A model generated the notes under the pieces. It was not told the origin of the DNA and made no database searches. It saw only the letters and a list, made by a program, of their open reading frames with translations. The position numbers and the translations under genes are program-made. From positions 1,426,001 to 1,490,000 of the forward strand of contig OZ254088.1 of NCBI GenBank assembly GCA_965267605.1: 64,000 nt of DNA, read 5' to 3'. The stretch's first letter is position 1. The number at the start of each line of letters is the position of its first letter. This DNA comes from G965267605 sp965267605 (GTDB taxonomy: Bacteria; Bacteroidota; Bacteroidia; Flavobacteriales_E; Vicingaceae). Shown in pieces: positions 52,066 through 60,676 of this stretch.

Positions 52066-53160
52066 ATGTATACTAGGAAAACCTTCCCCATTAAGGACCT
52101 ATTCGTTTGGTCGCTATGGGATCTATTGAAATTTGCACTTATTTCAGCCGTACCGGTGTTTCTCTACACCTTCTTTGACTTCAAATTTTTACATCTACCC
52201 TGGCTACCCATTGCTGTGCTAGGTACAGCTGTGGCCTTCATTGTAAGTTTTAAGAACAATGCTTCTTATGATAGAATGTGGGAAGCAAGAAAGATCTGGG
52301 GAGGCATCGTCAATGCTTCGCGCTCGTGGGGCATCATGGTCAATGACTACATCAGCAACCAACACGCCAAAAGCGAGAAACTCTCTGAAGAAGAGCTGGC
52401 GGCACATAGAAGGCAAATTATCAAGCGGCACGTTGCATGGATGACTGCACACAGGTACGCACTCCGAAGTACGAAGCCATGGGAAACCGCAATTGCCAAA
52501 CATTCCAATAAGAAATACATGGAGCGGCACCCTATTCCAGAGAAAAGGATTCCCCTGGAAGAAGCGCTGGCTCCAAATCTGAGTGAAGAGGACCTGGCCT
52601 ACGTTATGAAGAAGAGCAACAAGGCCACGGCTTTGATCTCTCTTCAATCGAAACACATCAAGAAGCTCGAAGAATCAGGCCACATTTGGGAATTCTCCCG
52701 TCTGGAAATGGAGAACATGTTGGTGGAGTTTTACACGTTGCAGGGAAAGAACGAACGGATCAAGAACTTTCCTTATCCACGGCAGTTTGCCACCCTTAAC
52801 TTCTGCTTCGTTTGGATCTTTATCATACTCCTGCCTTTGGGTGTTTTGAGTGCCTTTGACGAGATGGGGCAAAAGCTATTGGAATTCACCTATATGGAGT
52901 GTGTTGCATGGGTAAAACCCTTCTCTGAAACCATAGCAAAGCACTTTGTTTGGTTCACTATTCCCTTTTGCACCATTCTTTCCTGGGTATTCAATGCCAT
53001 GGAACGTGTGGCAGAAGTGACCGAAAACCCATTCGAAGGAACTGCGAATGATATTCCTATTACCACCATGAGCAGGGGCATTGAGATTGATTTACTTGAA
53101 ATGATCGATGAGGAGGATATTCCAGATCCGATTCCGATGGAGCACGATATCCAGATGTAA
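52066..53160 (+). CDS. Bestrophin-family ion channel protein
   Basis: 364 aa, a bestrophin/UPF0187 homologue. Membrane segments lie at ~15-35, ~42-60 and in the pair at ~245-300, with the family marks IVSFKNNASYDRMWEARKIWGGI (quoted in part as NNASYDRMWEARKIWG) and SRSWG near residue 85. Bacterial bestrophins form pentameric cation or anion channels. The C-terminal tail is acidic (EEDIPDPIPME). It lies 30 bases ahead of a zinc-ribbon membrane protein gene and may be first in that run. Confidence 0.9.
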   Translation: MYTRKTFPIKDLFVWSLWDLLKFALISAVPVFLYTFFDFKFLHLPWLPIAVLGTAVAFIVSFKNNASYDRMWEARKIWGGIVNASRSWGIMVNDYISNQHAKSEKLSEEELAAHRRQIIKRHVAWMTAHRYALRSTKPWETAIAKHSNKKYMERHPIPEKRIPLEEALAPNLSEEDLAYVMKKSNKATALISLQSKHIKKLEESGHIWEFSRLEMENMLVEFYTLQGKNERIKNFPYPRQFATLNFCFVWIFIILLPLGVLSAFDEMGQKLLEFTYMECVAWVKPFSETIAKHFVWFTIPFCTILSWVFNAMERVAEVTENPFEGTANDIPITTMSRGIEIDLLEMIDEEDIPDPIPMEHDIQM

Positions 53161-53190
53161 GGATTCATTCCGTATTTGGTAAATTCCCTC

Positions 53191-53967
53191 ATGGAATGCC
53201 AATCCTGTGGTCACAGCGTTGAACAGAACTACTGCCCCAATTGTGGAGAGAAAGCGTACGCCCGACTGAAGTTCAAGGATCTTGCGTCTGACTTCTTCTC
53301 CAATCTACTAGCATTAGAAGCGCCCATTCTTAGGACCATGAAGGAACTCACGATCCGTCCTGGCCATATGTGTCGGGAATACATTTCCGGAATTCGCAAA
53401 CCCTACTACAAGCCTTTTCAATACTACCTGGTTTGGCTCACCGTTTTTTACGCGCTCTTCTTCCTGCTTGGTGATGGGTTTTTTCAGGATATCTCCGACA
53501 TAATGTATGAGGGAGAGGACGCCTCTGAAATGGATAAACTGGCCTCCCGAGCAGAAATCGTGAAGATGATGGAAGCCTTCAACAAGCAATTCTTCAAGCT
53601 GTTCATCTTTGTGCAGATCCCCATTCTCGTGTTGCTGCTAAAATTGTTCTTCCGAAAGCAGAACTACAACGCAACAGAGTTTTCGGTTTACGCCCTGTAT
53701 CAGAATGGACACGGACTGATGATCAGTGCTTTGCTCGCTATTGGACTCATCTGGATGAGTTCTGAAACCTACCTCAACTTGAACATGTGGATCGGCCACG
53801 TTTACTTTATGGTATTCATCTACCAGTTTTTTGAAGGAAAGGGTTGGATTAAGCTGCTCAAAGGCTTGCTTATATACCTGATTGCCAGCTTCGCCTTTGC
53901 AGCATTCATGGCCATCATATCGTTGGTATATGTGATCTTAAAATACAACGCCAACCTGTCGTTCTGA
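53191..53967 (+). CDS. DUF3667-type membrane protein with N-terminal zinc ribbon
   Basis: 258 aa from the ATG at 53191; a TTG at 53176 would add five residues ahead of the zinc ribbon. The ribbon is C3-x2-C6 and C15-x2-C18 (CQSCG ... CPNCG). After it comes the family phrase FKDLASDFFSNLLALEAPILRTM, quoted in part, and TIRPGHMCREYISGIRKPYYKPFQYYL in part as RPGHMCREYISG. Four to five membrane segments follow at ~85-105 and ~135-255. The family is common in Bacteroidota; its function is unknown. Confidence 0.85.
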   Translation: MECQSCGHSVEQNYCPNCGEKAYARLKFKDLASDFFSNLLALEAPILRTMKELTIRPGHMCREYISGIRKPYYKPFQYYLVWLTVFYALFFLLGDGFFQDISDIMYEGEDASEMDKLASRAEIVKMMEAFNKQFFKLFIFVQIPILVLLLKLFFRKQNYNATEFSVYALYQNGHGLMISALLAIGLIWMSSETYLNLNMWIGHVYFMVFIYQFFEGKGWIKLLKGLLIYLIASFAFAAFMAIISLVYVILKYNANLSF

Positions 53968-53972
53968 TTAAC

Positions 53973-54863
53973 ATGAACAGCTATCTTGCAGGGATGGATT
54001 ACGGAAAGTGGATATACGTTGCAGCAATAGTGCTCTTCGGATGCGGCCCTTCTACCAATGAAGACCCGGAAGCGCCTCAAGAAACCATTGAGCCTCACGT
54101 GTTAGACATTAACGCTTTTAGATCAGAACTAAGGCCTGACCAGTCCGAATGGAGCGAAACGGAGGAATACACAGACACCCTGGAATTTGATGTCTTCAAT
54201 GACGATTATGATTATTGGTCAGGGGTATTCAGAACCAAAGAAGGAAGCGAAGTTTGGTTGAATACCAGCGATCCAATTGAGGGTGTAGTTGGTAAGAATT
54301 ATGTGGTTACCTGGAAGGTTGGAAAGTTCTACGAAGCCGGAGAAGGTGATCAACCTTATTATCAGGAACAATTTCTAAGCATGACCCCTACCCGTTCTTC
54401 ATACTCATTTGAGAAATTCATGGACGGTTTTATCAAGGCCTACACAGATACGGAAGTTCCTTCAATGGATAAATGGACGCATGGACAACAACCATTGGTG
54501 TCGCTTGGTAAGATGGGAGTGTATTGTATCACTACGTCACCCGACTCATCGAGATGGATGAACCTACCGGGATTCAACACAATCTCTTCTGAAGAATTGA
54601 AAGGACACATGTGTGAGGGTTATGAAGGCGTAAAGGATGGATATTACTACGAGTTCATCAATGCAAAAGACATCCCCGGATATGCTGACATGGCAGGAGA
54701 AGGGCGCTTTGTTCAACTTGAATTGCCCAAACAGATGCGAACAAAATCACTGATAAGGGTAAGATTGGTGGAAGAGTACTCATTTGAAAGGGACCTCTAC
54801 TTCTATTTTCACGATATAAACTGGTATTACTGGATTGAAAACAACTGCGGTTGTTCCGCATAG
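53973..54863 (+). CDS. Large lipoprotein of unknown function
   Basis: 296 aa. A lipobox LFGC follows a hydrophobic stretch (WIYVAAIVLFGC); the ATG at 53994 (MDYGKWIYV) gives a more usual signal length than the one at 53973. The mature protein is acidic and aromatic-rich (DVFNDDYDYWSGVF, FYFHDINWYYWIENNCGCS). It seems to hold two domains, one with the phrase VWLNTSDPIEGVVGKNYVVTWK (quoted in part as PIEGVVGKNYVVTWK). I do not recognise a family. It is 5 bases after the DUF3667 gene and 3 bases before the phospholipase D gene. Confidence 0.7.
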   Translation: MNSYLAGMDYGKWIYVAAIVLFGCGPSTNEDPEAPQETIEPHVLDINAFRSELRPDQSEWSETEEYTDTLEFDVFNDDYDYWSGVFRTKEGSEVWLNTSDPIEGVVGKNYVVTWKVGKFYEAGEGDQPYYQEQFLSMTPTRSSYSFEKFMDGFIKAYTDTEVPSMDKWTHGQQPLVSLGKMGVYCITTSPDSSRWMNLPGFNTISSEELKGHMCEGYEGVKDGYYYEFINAKDIPGYADMAGEGRFVQLELPKQMRTKSLIRVRLVEEYSFERDLYFYFHDINWYYWIENNCGCSA

Positions 54864-54866
54864 ACC

Positions 54867-56384
54867 ATGAAGCAACTTTACTTCATAGCGATAGCGATAT
54901 TGTGCTTCTCCTGCGGAGAAGATGTATCGGATCAATCGAATGTTGATTTGTGCAGTAGCGCTAACATCATAGAAGCTTCGCCACTAAGCGAAACATTGAA
55001 GCCGTATGCGCAAACACTGGCGTCTCAAACCGGAGTTGAAGTGTTGGAAGATGGTGGTGGTGCCATGATCAGTAGAGCCTGGTTCACCAAAGCAGCCGAA
55101 AAGACAATTGACATTCAGTACTTCATCTTCTCTACAGACAATGTTGGATTGATTGCATGTGATTACCTGGTGCGGGCTGCAGATCGTGGGGTAAAGGTTC
55201 GCATCATCGTGGATGACCTTTTGGTAGATGCCGAAATAGACGACATTCTTACAATGGATCGCCACGAGAACATCGATATCAGGATTTATAATCCTGGCGT
55301 AAACCTTGGCAAGAACATCATTGGAAAGATCACTGAGTTTGCCAGCGACTTTAAATCCGCGAATAAGCGAATGCACAACAAAACCTTCATCGTTGATGGT
55401 AAGATTGCCATTACGGGTGGGCGCAATCTCGCTGACGAGTACTTCGATTACGATCATGAATACAATTTCAGAGATCGTGACGTCCTCCTTTTGGGACAGG
55501 TGGTTCCTTCTCTTCAGGCCTCTTTCAATACTTACTGGGAAAGTGAATACTCCGTGCCCGTTGCAGAGATTCAAGAACCCGAGGACACACCTATGGAACA
55601 ACTTTACCATGCACTGCATCAGTATGCCTGCAATCCAGACAACTACTGGCCAGAGGTTAGGACTTTGGTTAACGGTTATGAGAAAACACTGGACGAGAAG
55701 CTTAAAGGTGGTGGCATTACATGGCTAGACAGTGTACAATTCGTTGCCGATGAACCCGGTAAGAATGAAGAAGAGGATGGCCTTGGAGGTGGCGGGATTA
55801 CAACAGAAACCTTGATCGCCCTGGTAAATGAAGCACGAGAAACCATTGACATTCAGACACCCTATCTGGTAACCTCTGACCTGGGGAAGAACCTCATGCG
55901 CGAAGCAGCGAAAAGAGGCGTGAAAGTTCGCATTCTAACCAACAGTCTTGCGTCTACTGACAATCTTGAAGCATTCAGCGGCTACCAAAGAGACCGTGAT
56001 GAGTTACTGGCTACGGGAATTCGCATCTTTGAATACAAACCAGACGCAGCAATCCGTAGGGAAGTTATGACCGGAGCCTTACAGAAAGCTGTTGACTTCA
56101 CCCCTATTTTCGGCTTACACGCTAAGAGTATGGTTGTGGATGGACGAATCGCAGTTGTTGGCACATTCAATCTTGATCCCAGAAGTGCCAATCTTAACAC
56201 TGAGTGCCTGGCGATCATTCATTCCCAAACAGTAGCACAGGGTATGCTCAAAGAAATGGAGAAAGAATTCCATTCAGACAATGCCTGGGAGACAACGCCT
56301 GATTTCAATCCAGATTCCGTTGTGGGCGCTGGACGTCAGATAAAATCCTGGACGAGAAAAATCGTACCGAAAGGCATTCTTTAA
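54867..56384 (+). CDS. Phospholipase D family lipoprotein
   Basis: 505 aa with lipobox CFSC (Cys16), so it is lipid-anchored outside the inner membrane. Both HKD motifs are intact: H170-x-K172-x4-D177 (HNKTFIVDG) and H418-x-K420-x4-D425 (HAKSMVVDG), each followed by a glycine-rich turn (GGRNLADEYFD; GTFNLDPRSANLN). The family makes or breaks phosphodiester bonds; cardiolipin-synthase-like or lipid hydrolase activity is likely. Export is unlike standard cardiolipin synthases, so a role in turnover of outer lipids is inferred. The stop overlaps the formyltransferase start (TAATG). Confidence 0.9.
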   Translation: MKQLYFIAIAILCFSCGEDVSDQSNVDLCSSANIIEASPLSETLKPYAQTLASQTGVEVLEDGGGAMISRAWFTKAAEKTIDIQYFIFSTDNVGLIACDYLVRAADRGVKVRIIVDDLLVDAEIDDILTMDRHENIDIRIYNPGVNLGKNIIGKITEFASDFKSANKRMHNKTFIVDGKIAITGGRNLADEYFDYDHEYNFRDRDVLLLGQVVPSLQASFNTYWESEYSVPVAEIQEPEDTPMEQLYHALHQYACNPDNYWPEVRTLVNGYEKTLDEKLKGGGITWLDSVQFVADEPGKNEEEDGLGGGGITTETLIALVNEARETIDIQTPYLVTSDLGKNLMREAAKRGVKVRILTNSLASTDNLEAFSGYQRDRDELLATGIRIFEYKPDAAIRREVMTGALQKAVDFTPIFGLHAKSMVVDGRIAVVGTFNLDPRSANLNTECLAIIHSQTVAQGMLKEMEKEFHSDNAWETTPDFNPDSVVGAGRQIKSWTRKIVPKGIL

Positions 56385-57121
56385 TGAAGCTGGTTTTCCT
56401 CACTAACAAGTGCACCCATGGTGTATCGCTGCTTAATCACCTTAGGATAGCCGGAGTAGATATTGCAGCAATTCTTATTGATGAAGGCACAGATCAACTG
56501 AACGAAGAAGAGCTTAAGCGAAAAGCACAAAGAGAACGCGTTCCTAAGTCGCTATTGAACTTAACCCGTAAACTAAGAGGGCTTCCCACACCTCCCGAGT
56601 GGAAACTCAATGGTTACTATAATCGGTATACGGACAACGTAATTCCAGTATCTAACTTTAATGGCGAGGATTGCATTGAAATATTGAGAGGCATCAATCC
56701 TGATCTTATCGTTCTCGGAGGTTCCAGAATCCTTAAATCATCGGCACTTGAGATCCCATCGATAGGTGTTATCAATGCACACCCTGGCATCTTGCCGGGA
56801 TATCGGGGTGTTGATGTAATACCCTGGGCTATACACAACAATGACACCGTTGGCGTAACCGTTCATTTCGTAAATGCGGGAGTAGATACTGGCGACATTA
56901 TCCAAATCACTGAAATGGCGGTCATGCATGGAGATTCCATTCAGGATTTAGAGGATAGAGCTATTGAATTGGCGGGAGAGATGACCGCAGAAGTAGTCAG
57001 GAATCTGGCAGAACATGGACGTGTAGAAACACTTCCCAATCCTAAAAGCCAGGGCAAACAGTATTACGCAATGCCCATCGACCTCAGAAAACAGGTAGAG
57101 CAGAAACTGAAGAATGACTGA
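56384..57121 (+). CDS. Formyltransferase-fold protein, probable sugar N-formyltransferase
   Basis: 245 aa. The catalytic triad of 10-formyl-THF transferases is present: N131 and H133 in INAHPGILPGYRG and D168 in VDTGD. The N-terminal half has the Rossmann start MKLVFLTNK. The protein is shorter than methionyl-tRNA formyltransferase (~310 aa) and lacks its C-terminal domain, so it more likely formylates an amino sugar or other small molecule. The adjacent polysaccharide deacetylase, overlapped by 8 bases, supports a role in surface glycan or lipid modification. 10-formyl-THF could come from Fhs encoded at 43 kb. Confidence 0.85.
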   Translation: MKLVFLTNKCTHGVSLLNHLRIAGVDIAAILIDEGTDQLNEEELKRKAQRERVPKSLLNLTRKLRGLPTPPEWKLNGYYNRYTDNVIPVSNFNGEDCIEILRGINPDLIVLGGSRILKSSALEIPSIGVINAHPGILPGYRGVDVIPWAIHNNDTVGVTVHFVNAGVDTGDIIQITEMAVMHGDSIQDLEDRAIELAGEMTAEVVRNLAEHGRVETLPNPKSQGKQYYAMPIDLRKQVEQKLKND

Positions 57122-58514
57122 AGCCCCTACTCTTACATACTACGCAGAGGGTGACCATGCATTGGACCACTACGTTTTCAGAACCATTGGGCTGATTCTT
57201 GGTGTAAGGATGGCACCTAGCAAGGATCCGAGTGCTGCGGATTTCTGTTATGCCCGTCAAAAACCAGAAAACGCCAGACTGTTCATCGGAAAATCAAATC
57301 CCACCGTCAATTCTGAAACGGTTTGGAATACCCTCACAACAGTTGAGGTGACGGACGATGGCACTATTGAAAATGACCTGATCCATGTGCTTGGTCAACT
57401 GTTGACGGATCAGGTGTACGCCAATGTTGACGAAAGCGAATACGATGAGTTTGAAAGGCTTCAGTACAAAGATGCCCTGCAAAGTCGGTATTCAAACCCA
57501 GCCCTTCCAGTCATCAATAGATGTTTGAACACGCTGAAGCGCATCTTCGAGAAGCGATTCCAATTGAAAGGCATTCCGTTATGGCCAGATGGGAAACGTG
57601 CATGCTTCATACTCTCGCACGATGTAGATGACCCTGATAAATACACCTTATTGAAGAATTACAAGTTGGCCACACCGCACAACCTTGATTCCAGCTTTCT
57701 CGCATACAATAAACATATGCTGCGTAATCGCGTTTGGTACACCAGGGATAAGAACAGGGATGAAAACTGGTTGTTCAGAAACATCATGGAAGCAGAAGGA
57801 AAGCACGGCTTCTCTTCTACCTTCTTCTTCGCATCAAGGCCATTCTTCGACAAGAAGGCCGACCCAAGAGATGTGCCTTACAATATTGAGAAGAACAATT
57901 TCAGAGAGGTGTTTCGAGAACTGAATACATCGGGATTCGAGGTTGGTCTTCATGCCAGTTACAACGCATACCAGGAGGCTGACATGTTTCAAGAGGAACG
58001 AAGCAAACTGGAAGATCTGGCGAAATCAGACGTTCTGGGTCTGAGACACCATTACTGGCACATGGGTACAGACATCTTCAGAACATTGAAACACCACCAT
58101 ACTGCTGGTTTCAGGTACGATACCTCTGTAGCCTTTAACGATGATCCTGGGTACCGCTTCGACATTGCATTACCCTTCTACCCTTTTGATCATCGCAATG
58201 GCGAGGAAATTGCCACGCTGCAGCTTCCCTCCTTTCTGATGGATGGTAGTTTGTTTTATAAAGAAGGGGTAACAGTTGAGGAAGCTTTCAACAAGGCTAA
58301 ACCGTACATAGATGCGGTGATTACTGAGGGCGGATTGGGAACCTTCGATTGGCATGTGCGCACATCCTTTCCAGGAACCAATAGCTATCATTCGTGGGGA
58401 GAGGGCTATTTACGCATTCTTGAGTATCTGGCCGAACAAGAGGGATTGTGGGTTACCAATGCAAGGGATGTTTTGCGGTGGTGGGATCAACGTGCAGAAC
58501 CGTTAAAAGTGTAA
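57114..58514 (+). CDS. Polysaccharide-deacetylase-like (CE4/HDVD type) protein
   Basis: 466 aa. The N-terminal ~150 residues are a separate soluble domain. The NodB-like barrel begins with LSHDVDD (~165) carrying the paired Asp residues, then FFFASRPF, FEVGLHASYNAY (metal His near 280) and GLRHHYWHMG. It ends with DWHVRTSFPGTNSYHSWG, which holds a further His. No signal peptide is seen, so it may act in the cytoplasm on nucleotide or lipid-linked sugars. It overlaps the formyltransferase gene by 8 bases. The pair recalls ArnA/ArnD in lipid A modification, but that is an analogy, not an assignment. Confidence 0.83.
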   Translation: MTEAPTLTYYAEGDHALDHYVFRTIGLILGVRMAPSKDPSAADFCYARQKPENARLFIGKSNPTVNSETVWNTLTTVEVTDDGTIENDLIHVLGQLLTDQVYANVDESEYDEFERLQYKDALQSRYSNPALPVINRCLNTLKRIFEKRFQLKGIPLWPDGKRACFILSHDVDDPDKYTLLKNYKLATPHNLDSSFLAYNKHMLRNRVWYTRDKNRDENWLFRNIMEAEGKHGFSSTFFFASRPFFDKKADPRDVPYNIEKNNFREVFRELNTSGFEVGLHASYNAYQEADMFQEERSKLEDLAKSDVLGLRHHYWHMGTDIFRTLKHHHTAGFRYDTSVAFNDDPGYRFDIALPFYPFDHRNGEEIATLQLPSFLMDGSLFYKEGVTVEEAFNKAKPYIDAVITEGGLGTFDWHVRTSFPGTNSYHSWGEGYLRILEYLAEQEGLWVTNARDVLRWWDQRAEPLKV

Positions 58515-58547
58515 AAAAGAAAAGCCGGCAGACGAATCTTCCGGCTT
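58513..58547 (-). terminator. Intrinsic terminator facing the minus direction
   Basis: AAGCCGG (58522-58528) pairs with CCGGCTT (58541-58547), with AGA/TCT extending the stem. On the minus strand the stem is followed by TTTTCTTTTTT; on the plus strand only TTAT follows. So it should end transcripts coming from the right, where the only candidate is the small unit at 58649-58742. Confidence 0.75.
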
Positions 58548-58559
58548 ATACAACCAACC

Positions 58560-58637
58560 TACGTTACTCTCCTTTGAGTTACGACCTTTAAAATCTTGAT
58601 GAGAAACTACTACATGTGTTCTCAAAGGCGCAACGTA
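58560..58637 (-). ncRNA. Long inverted repeat in the 3' part of the small minus-strand transcript
   Basis: CCTTTGAG (58571-58578) pairs with CTCAAAGG (58621-58628), and outside it TACGTT (58560-58565) pairs with AACGTA (58632-58637), separated by a small internal loop. In minus-strand RNA this would form a 14-bp interrupted stem with a 42-base loop, lying between the micropeptide stop and the terminator. It may stabilise the transcript or be a regulatory RNA in its own right. Confidence 0.5.
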
Positions 58638-58648
58638 TATTCAGAAAT

Positions 58649-58711
58649 CTAGCATTCTGGTGCGCATTCCGGATTTACCGGCTTCGCACATTCGGGATTT
58701 TCAAATTGCAT
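58649..58711 (-). CDS. Cysteine-rich 20-aa micropeptide with PEC repeats
   Basis: A 20-codon ORF in the 347-base gap (58515-58861). The product starts MQFE and then contains NPECAKPVNPECAPEC. The unit Asn-Pro-Glu-Cys-Ala is coded AAT CCC GAA TGT GCG and then AAT CCG GAA TGC GCA; the third PEC is CCA GAA TGC. All differences fall at third codon positions and change no residue, which points to selection on the peptide. A TACTTTTA box lies at 58735-58742 and a minus-facing terminator at 58513-58547. The three cysteines may bind metal or form disulfides. There is no signal peptide. I know no family to place it in. Confidence 0.5.
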   Translation of the reverse strand: MQFENPECAKPVNPECAPEC

Positions 58712-58734
58712 TGTGTTTCATTTTGATTGCGAGA

Positions 58735-58742
58735 TAAAAGTA
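58735..58742 (-). promoter_or_regulatory. Promoter-like box of the micropeptide unit
   Basis: The minus strand reads TACTTTTA, one mismatch from TAnnTTTG, 23 bases before the ATG at 58711. The predicted transcript to the terminator would be about 215 bases. Confidence 0.4.
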
Positions 58743-58861
58743 CTGCGCTCGCCTATCAGCTCTTTGGTAAAATGGAATTATTATTTATTTTCTTTTATAT
58801 TCATTATTATGTTTTTAGCTTCATAATTAAGGTCTTTTGAGAAAATCATTATATATATTCT

Positions 58862-60379
58862 GTGACTCCGAATAATGACCTACATACGCTTATTCACAGG
58901 CTTTCTGGTCCGGAAAAACGATACTTCCGCCTCTTCAGCAATGTGCATTCAAAGAAAGGTGGTAAACACCTGGAGCAGTTATTCAATGCCATCGAAAAAC
59001 AAACAGAATACGATGAGGCCAAGCTTAAGCTGACCATCGGCAACAAGCAGATCGTTAAACAATTTGCAGTATTAAAACACCAACTGTACCAGCAGATACT
59101 GGAGTCCCTTCGCCAATTTGACACACCACACGCCCCTCCGGCACGTGTCGCCACTGACCACCTCTCACATGCACAACTATTGCTTAATCGCGGGCTCACC
59201 GTACAGGCCATCAAGCTGATCCGAAAGTCGATCAAAATGGCAGTGAAGTATGAATTACCGGAAATCGAACTATACGCGTACCAACTCCTTCGCAATGCTG
59301 CTTACACAGACACCAACATAGATCAGTTAGATCAACTGCTCACTGAGGTCGTACCCAGGGAAAAAGAACTAAGCGTCATTACAAGAGAAAAGCAAGAACT
59401 GGTAGCAGCCAAACTACAGGTGTTCATCAAGCAAAGAAGGCAATTCATTGCAGATAGCACTGACGGTGAATTCATGAACATCCTTCCCCAAAAACCTGAG
59501 GGCGTTTCGACTGGTAACATGGTGCTTTATCATGAAATACATTCTATACACAGCAGGATTGTTGGAAAGAACAACTCCTTCCTGAATCACCTGCAACAGG
59601 CGAAAGAAGCGCTTATTGAAGCTGGATTTCATCGCATGTTCCCCATGCAGTATCTCAGCGTTCAGTATAACCTGATACAAGCCTATTTGATCGCAGACAT
59701 GGAGAAGGCGTATCAGTTAACCTATGAACTTGAAGATGAAATCGACACACTCCCGAAATCGAAGAAACCAAGAGCATTTCTTAACAGGGCATACCGGGCG
59801 ATATATCTATCCAGACTTGCCTATTACTTCATGAGCCTTAAGCCGTTCAAAGCTATTGAACAGATCCAGGGTCCTTCTGGCACATTCTTCTCGAAATTAT
59901 CTGCCGATGACTCCAGTGTTCACGACATGGAAGCGATCCGGGCATATTTCATGACAGGGAAGTACCGAAAGTGCATCAGACATTGCAACCGCACCATTCA
60001 TGACACCACGCCTGAATTCAGATACGACATCAAAGCTGTATCGTACCTCACTATCATCTTCTGTCAATATGACCTTCGCGGCCCTGGTCACCTGTCTCAC
60101 GCCATAAAGCACGCAAGAGAGTATATAGAAGACACGAATCGCTTGAACCCATACGAAGAAACCATACTCGAATTCTTCGAGAAGGTTGATAAGATGACTG
60201 TTAATGTTCCCAGAAGGGCATTTCAGGAATGTCATGATAAGCTCACCACCATCACAGAAAGCGACCAGGATCCTTTACATACAGATAAATATGTGAGATT
60301 CCGAAACTGGTTCTACAGCAAATTCAAAGGAGTAGACATCCTAAAATCATACATGGACAACCTGACGCTGTATGTGTAA
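58862..60379 (+). CDS. Large helical protein of unknown function, Bacteroidota type
   Basis: 505 aa from a GTG at 58862; no ATG is close. No signal peptide or membrane segment. It is almost all helix, with phrases like LSGPEKRYFRLFSNVHSKKGGKHLEQLF quoted in part as SGPEKRYFRLFSNVH, and pairs of helices in a TPR-like spacing through ~100-440. The basic N-terminal part might bind nucleic acid or a partner. The upstream 110 bases are very A/T-rich (up to 58861), a likely promoter region. I do not recognise a named family. It converges on a small membrane protein gene, with 8 bases between stops. Confidence 0.8.
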   Translation: MTPNNDLHTLIHRLSGPEKRYFRLFSNVHSKKGGKHLEQLFNAIEKQTEYDEAKLKLTIGNKQIVKQFAVLKHQLYQQILESLRQFDTPHAPPARVATDHLSHAQLLLNRGLTVQAIKLIRKSIKMAVKYELPEIELYAYQLLRNAAYTDTNIDQLDQLLTEVVPREKELSVITREKQELVAAKLQVFIKQRRQFIADSTDGEFMNILPQKPEGVSTGNMVLYHEIHSIHSRIVGKNNSFLNHLQQAKEALIEAGFHRMFPMQYLSVQYNLIQAYLIADMEKAYQLTYELEDEIDTLPKSKKPRAFLNRAYRAIYLSRLAYYFMSLKPFKAIEQIQGPSGTFFSKLSADDSSVHDMEAIRAYFMTGKYRKCIRHCNRTIHDTTPEFRYDIKAVSYLTIIFCQYDLRGPGHLSHAIKHAREYIEDTNRLNPYEETILEFFEKVDKMTVNVPRRAFQECHDKLTTITESDQDPLHTDKYVRFRNWFYSKFKGVDILKSYMDNLTLYV

Positions 60380-60387
60380 CTCCTTAG

Positions 60388-60657
60388 CTAGTACAGGAGT
60401 GAATAGTAGTATTCTCCAACTATCACAACCACGGCAAAAAAGAGCACATCAATAACGATCGCTACCATCACCTGCCACTTCTGCCCTCTACTCAAATCAT
60501 CAGATAGGAGCCCAAACAATGATTTAAGCTTCAGGAACCCTGGTGGAATGATCTTCTTCGCCTTGGGCACAGAACCCCTGAAAAGATAGCGGGCAACAAA
60601 ATAAGCTCCGAACCAGACCAATGCTACGCTGTGCATAACATAAAGGTACACCAACAT
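60388..60657 (-). CDS. Small two-helix membrane protein
   Basis: 89 aa. Membrane segments at ~4-24 (YLYVMHSVALVWFGAYFVARY) and ~64-84 (VMVAIVIDVLFFAVVVIVGEY), with a basic cytoplasmic loop between them (GSVPKAKKIIPPGFLK). No family is recognised. Its start is 19 bases from that of the divergent dehydratase gene, so the promoters must overlap the neighbouring coding sequences. Confidence 0.7.
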   Translation of the reverse strand: MLVYLYVMHSVALVWFGAYFVARYLFRGSVPKAKKIIPPGFLKLKSLFGLLSDDLSRGQKWQVMVAIVIDVLFFAVVVIVGEYYYSLLY

Positions 60658-60676
60658 CTTTTCTTACTTTCAATCC

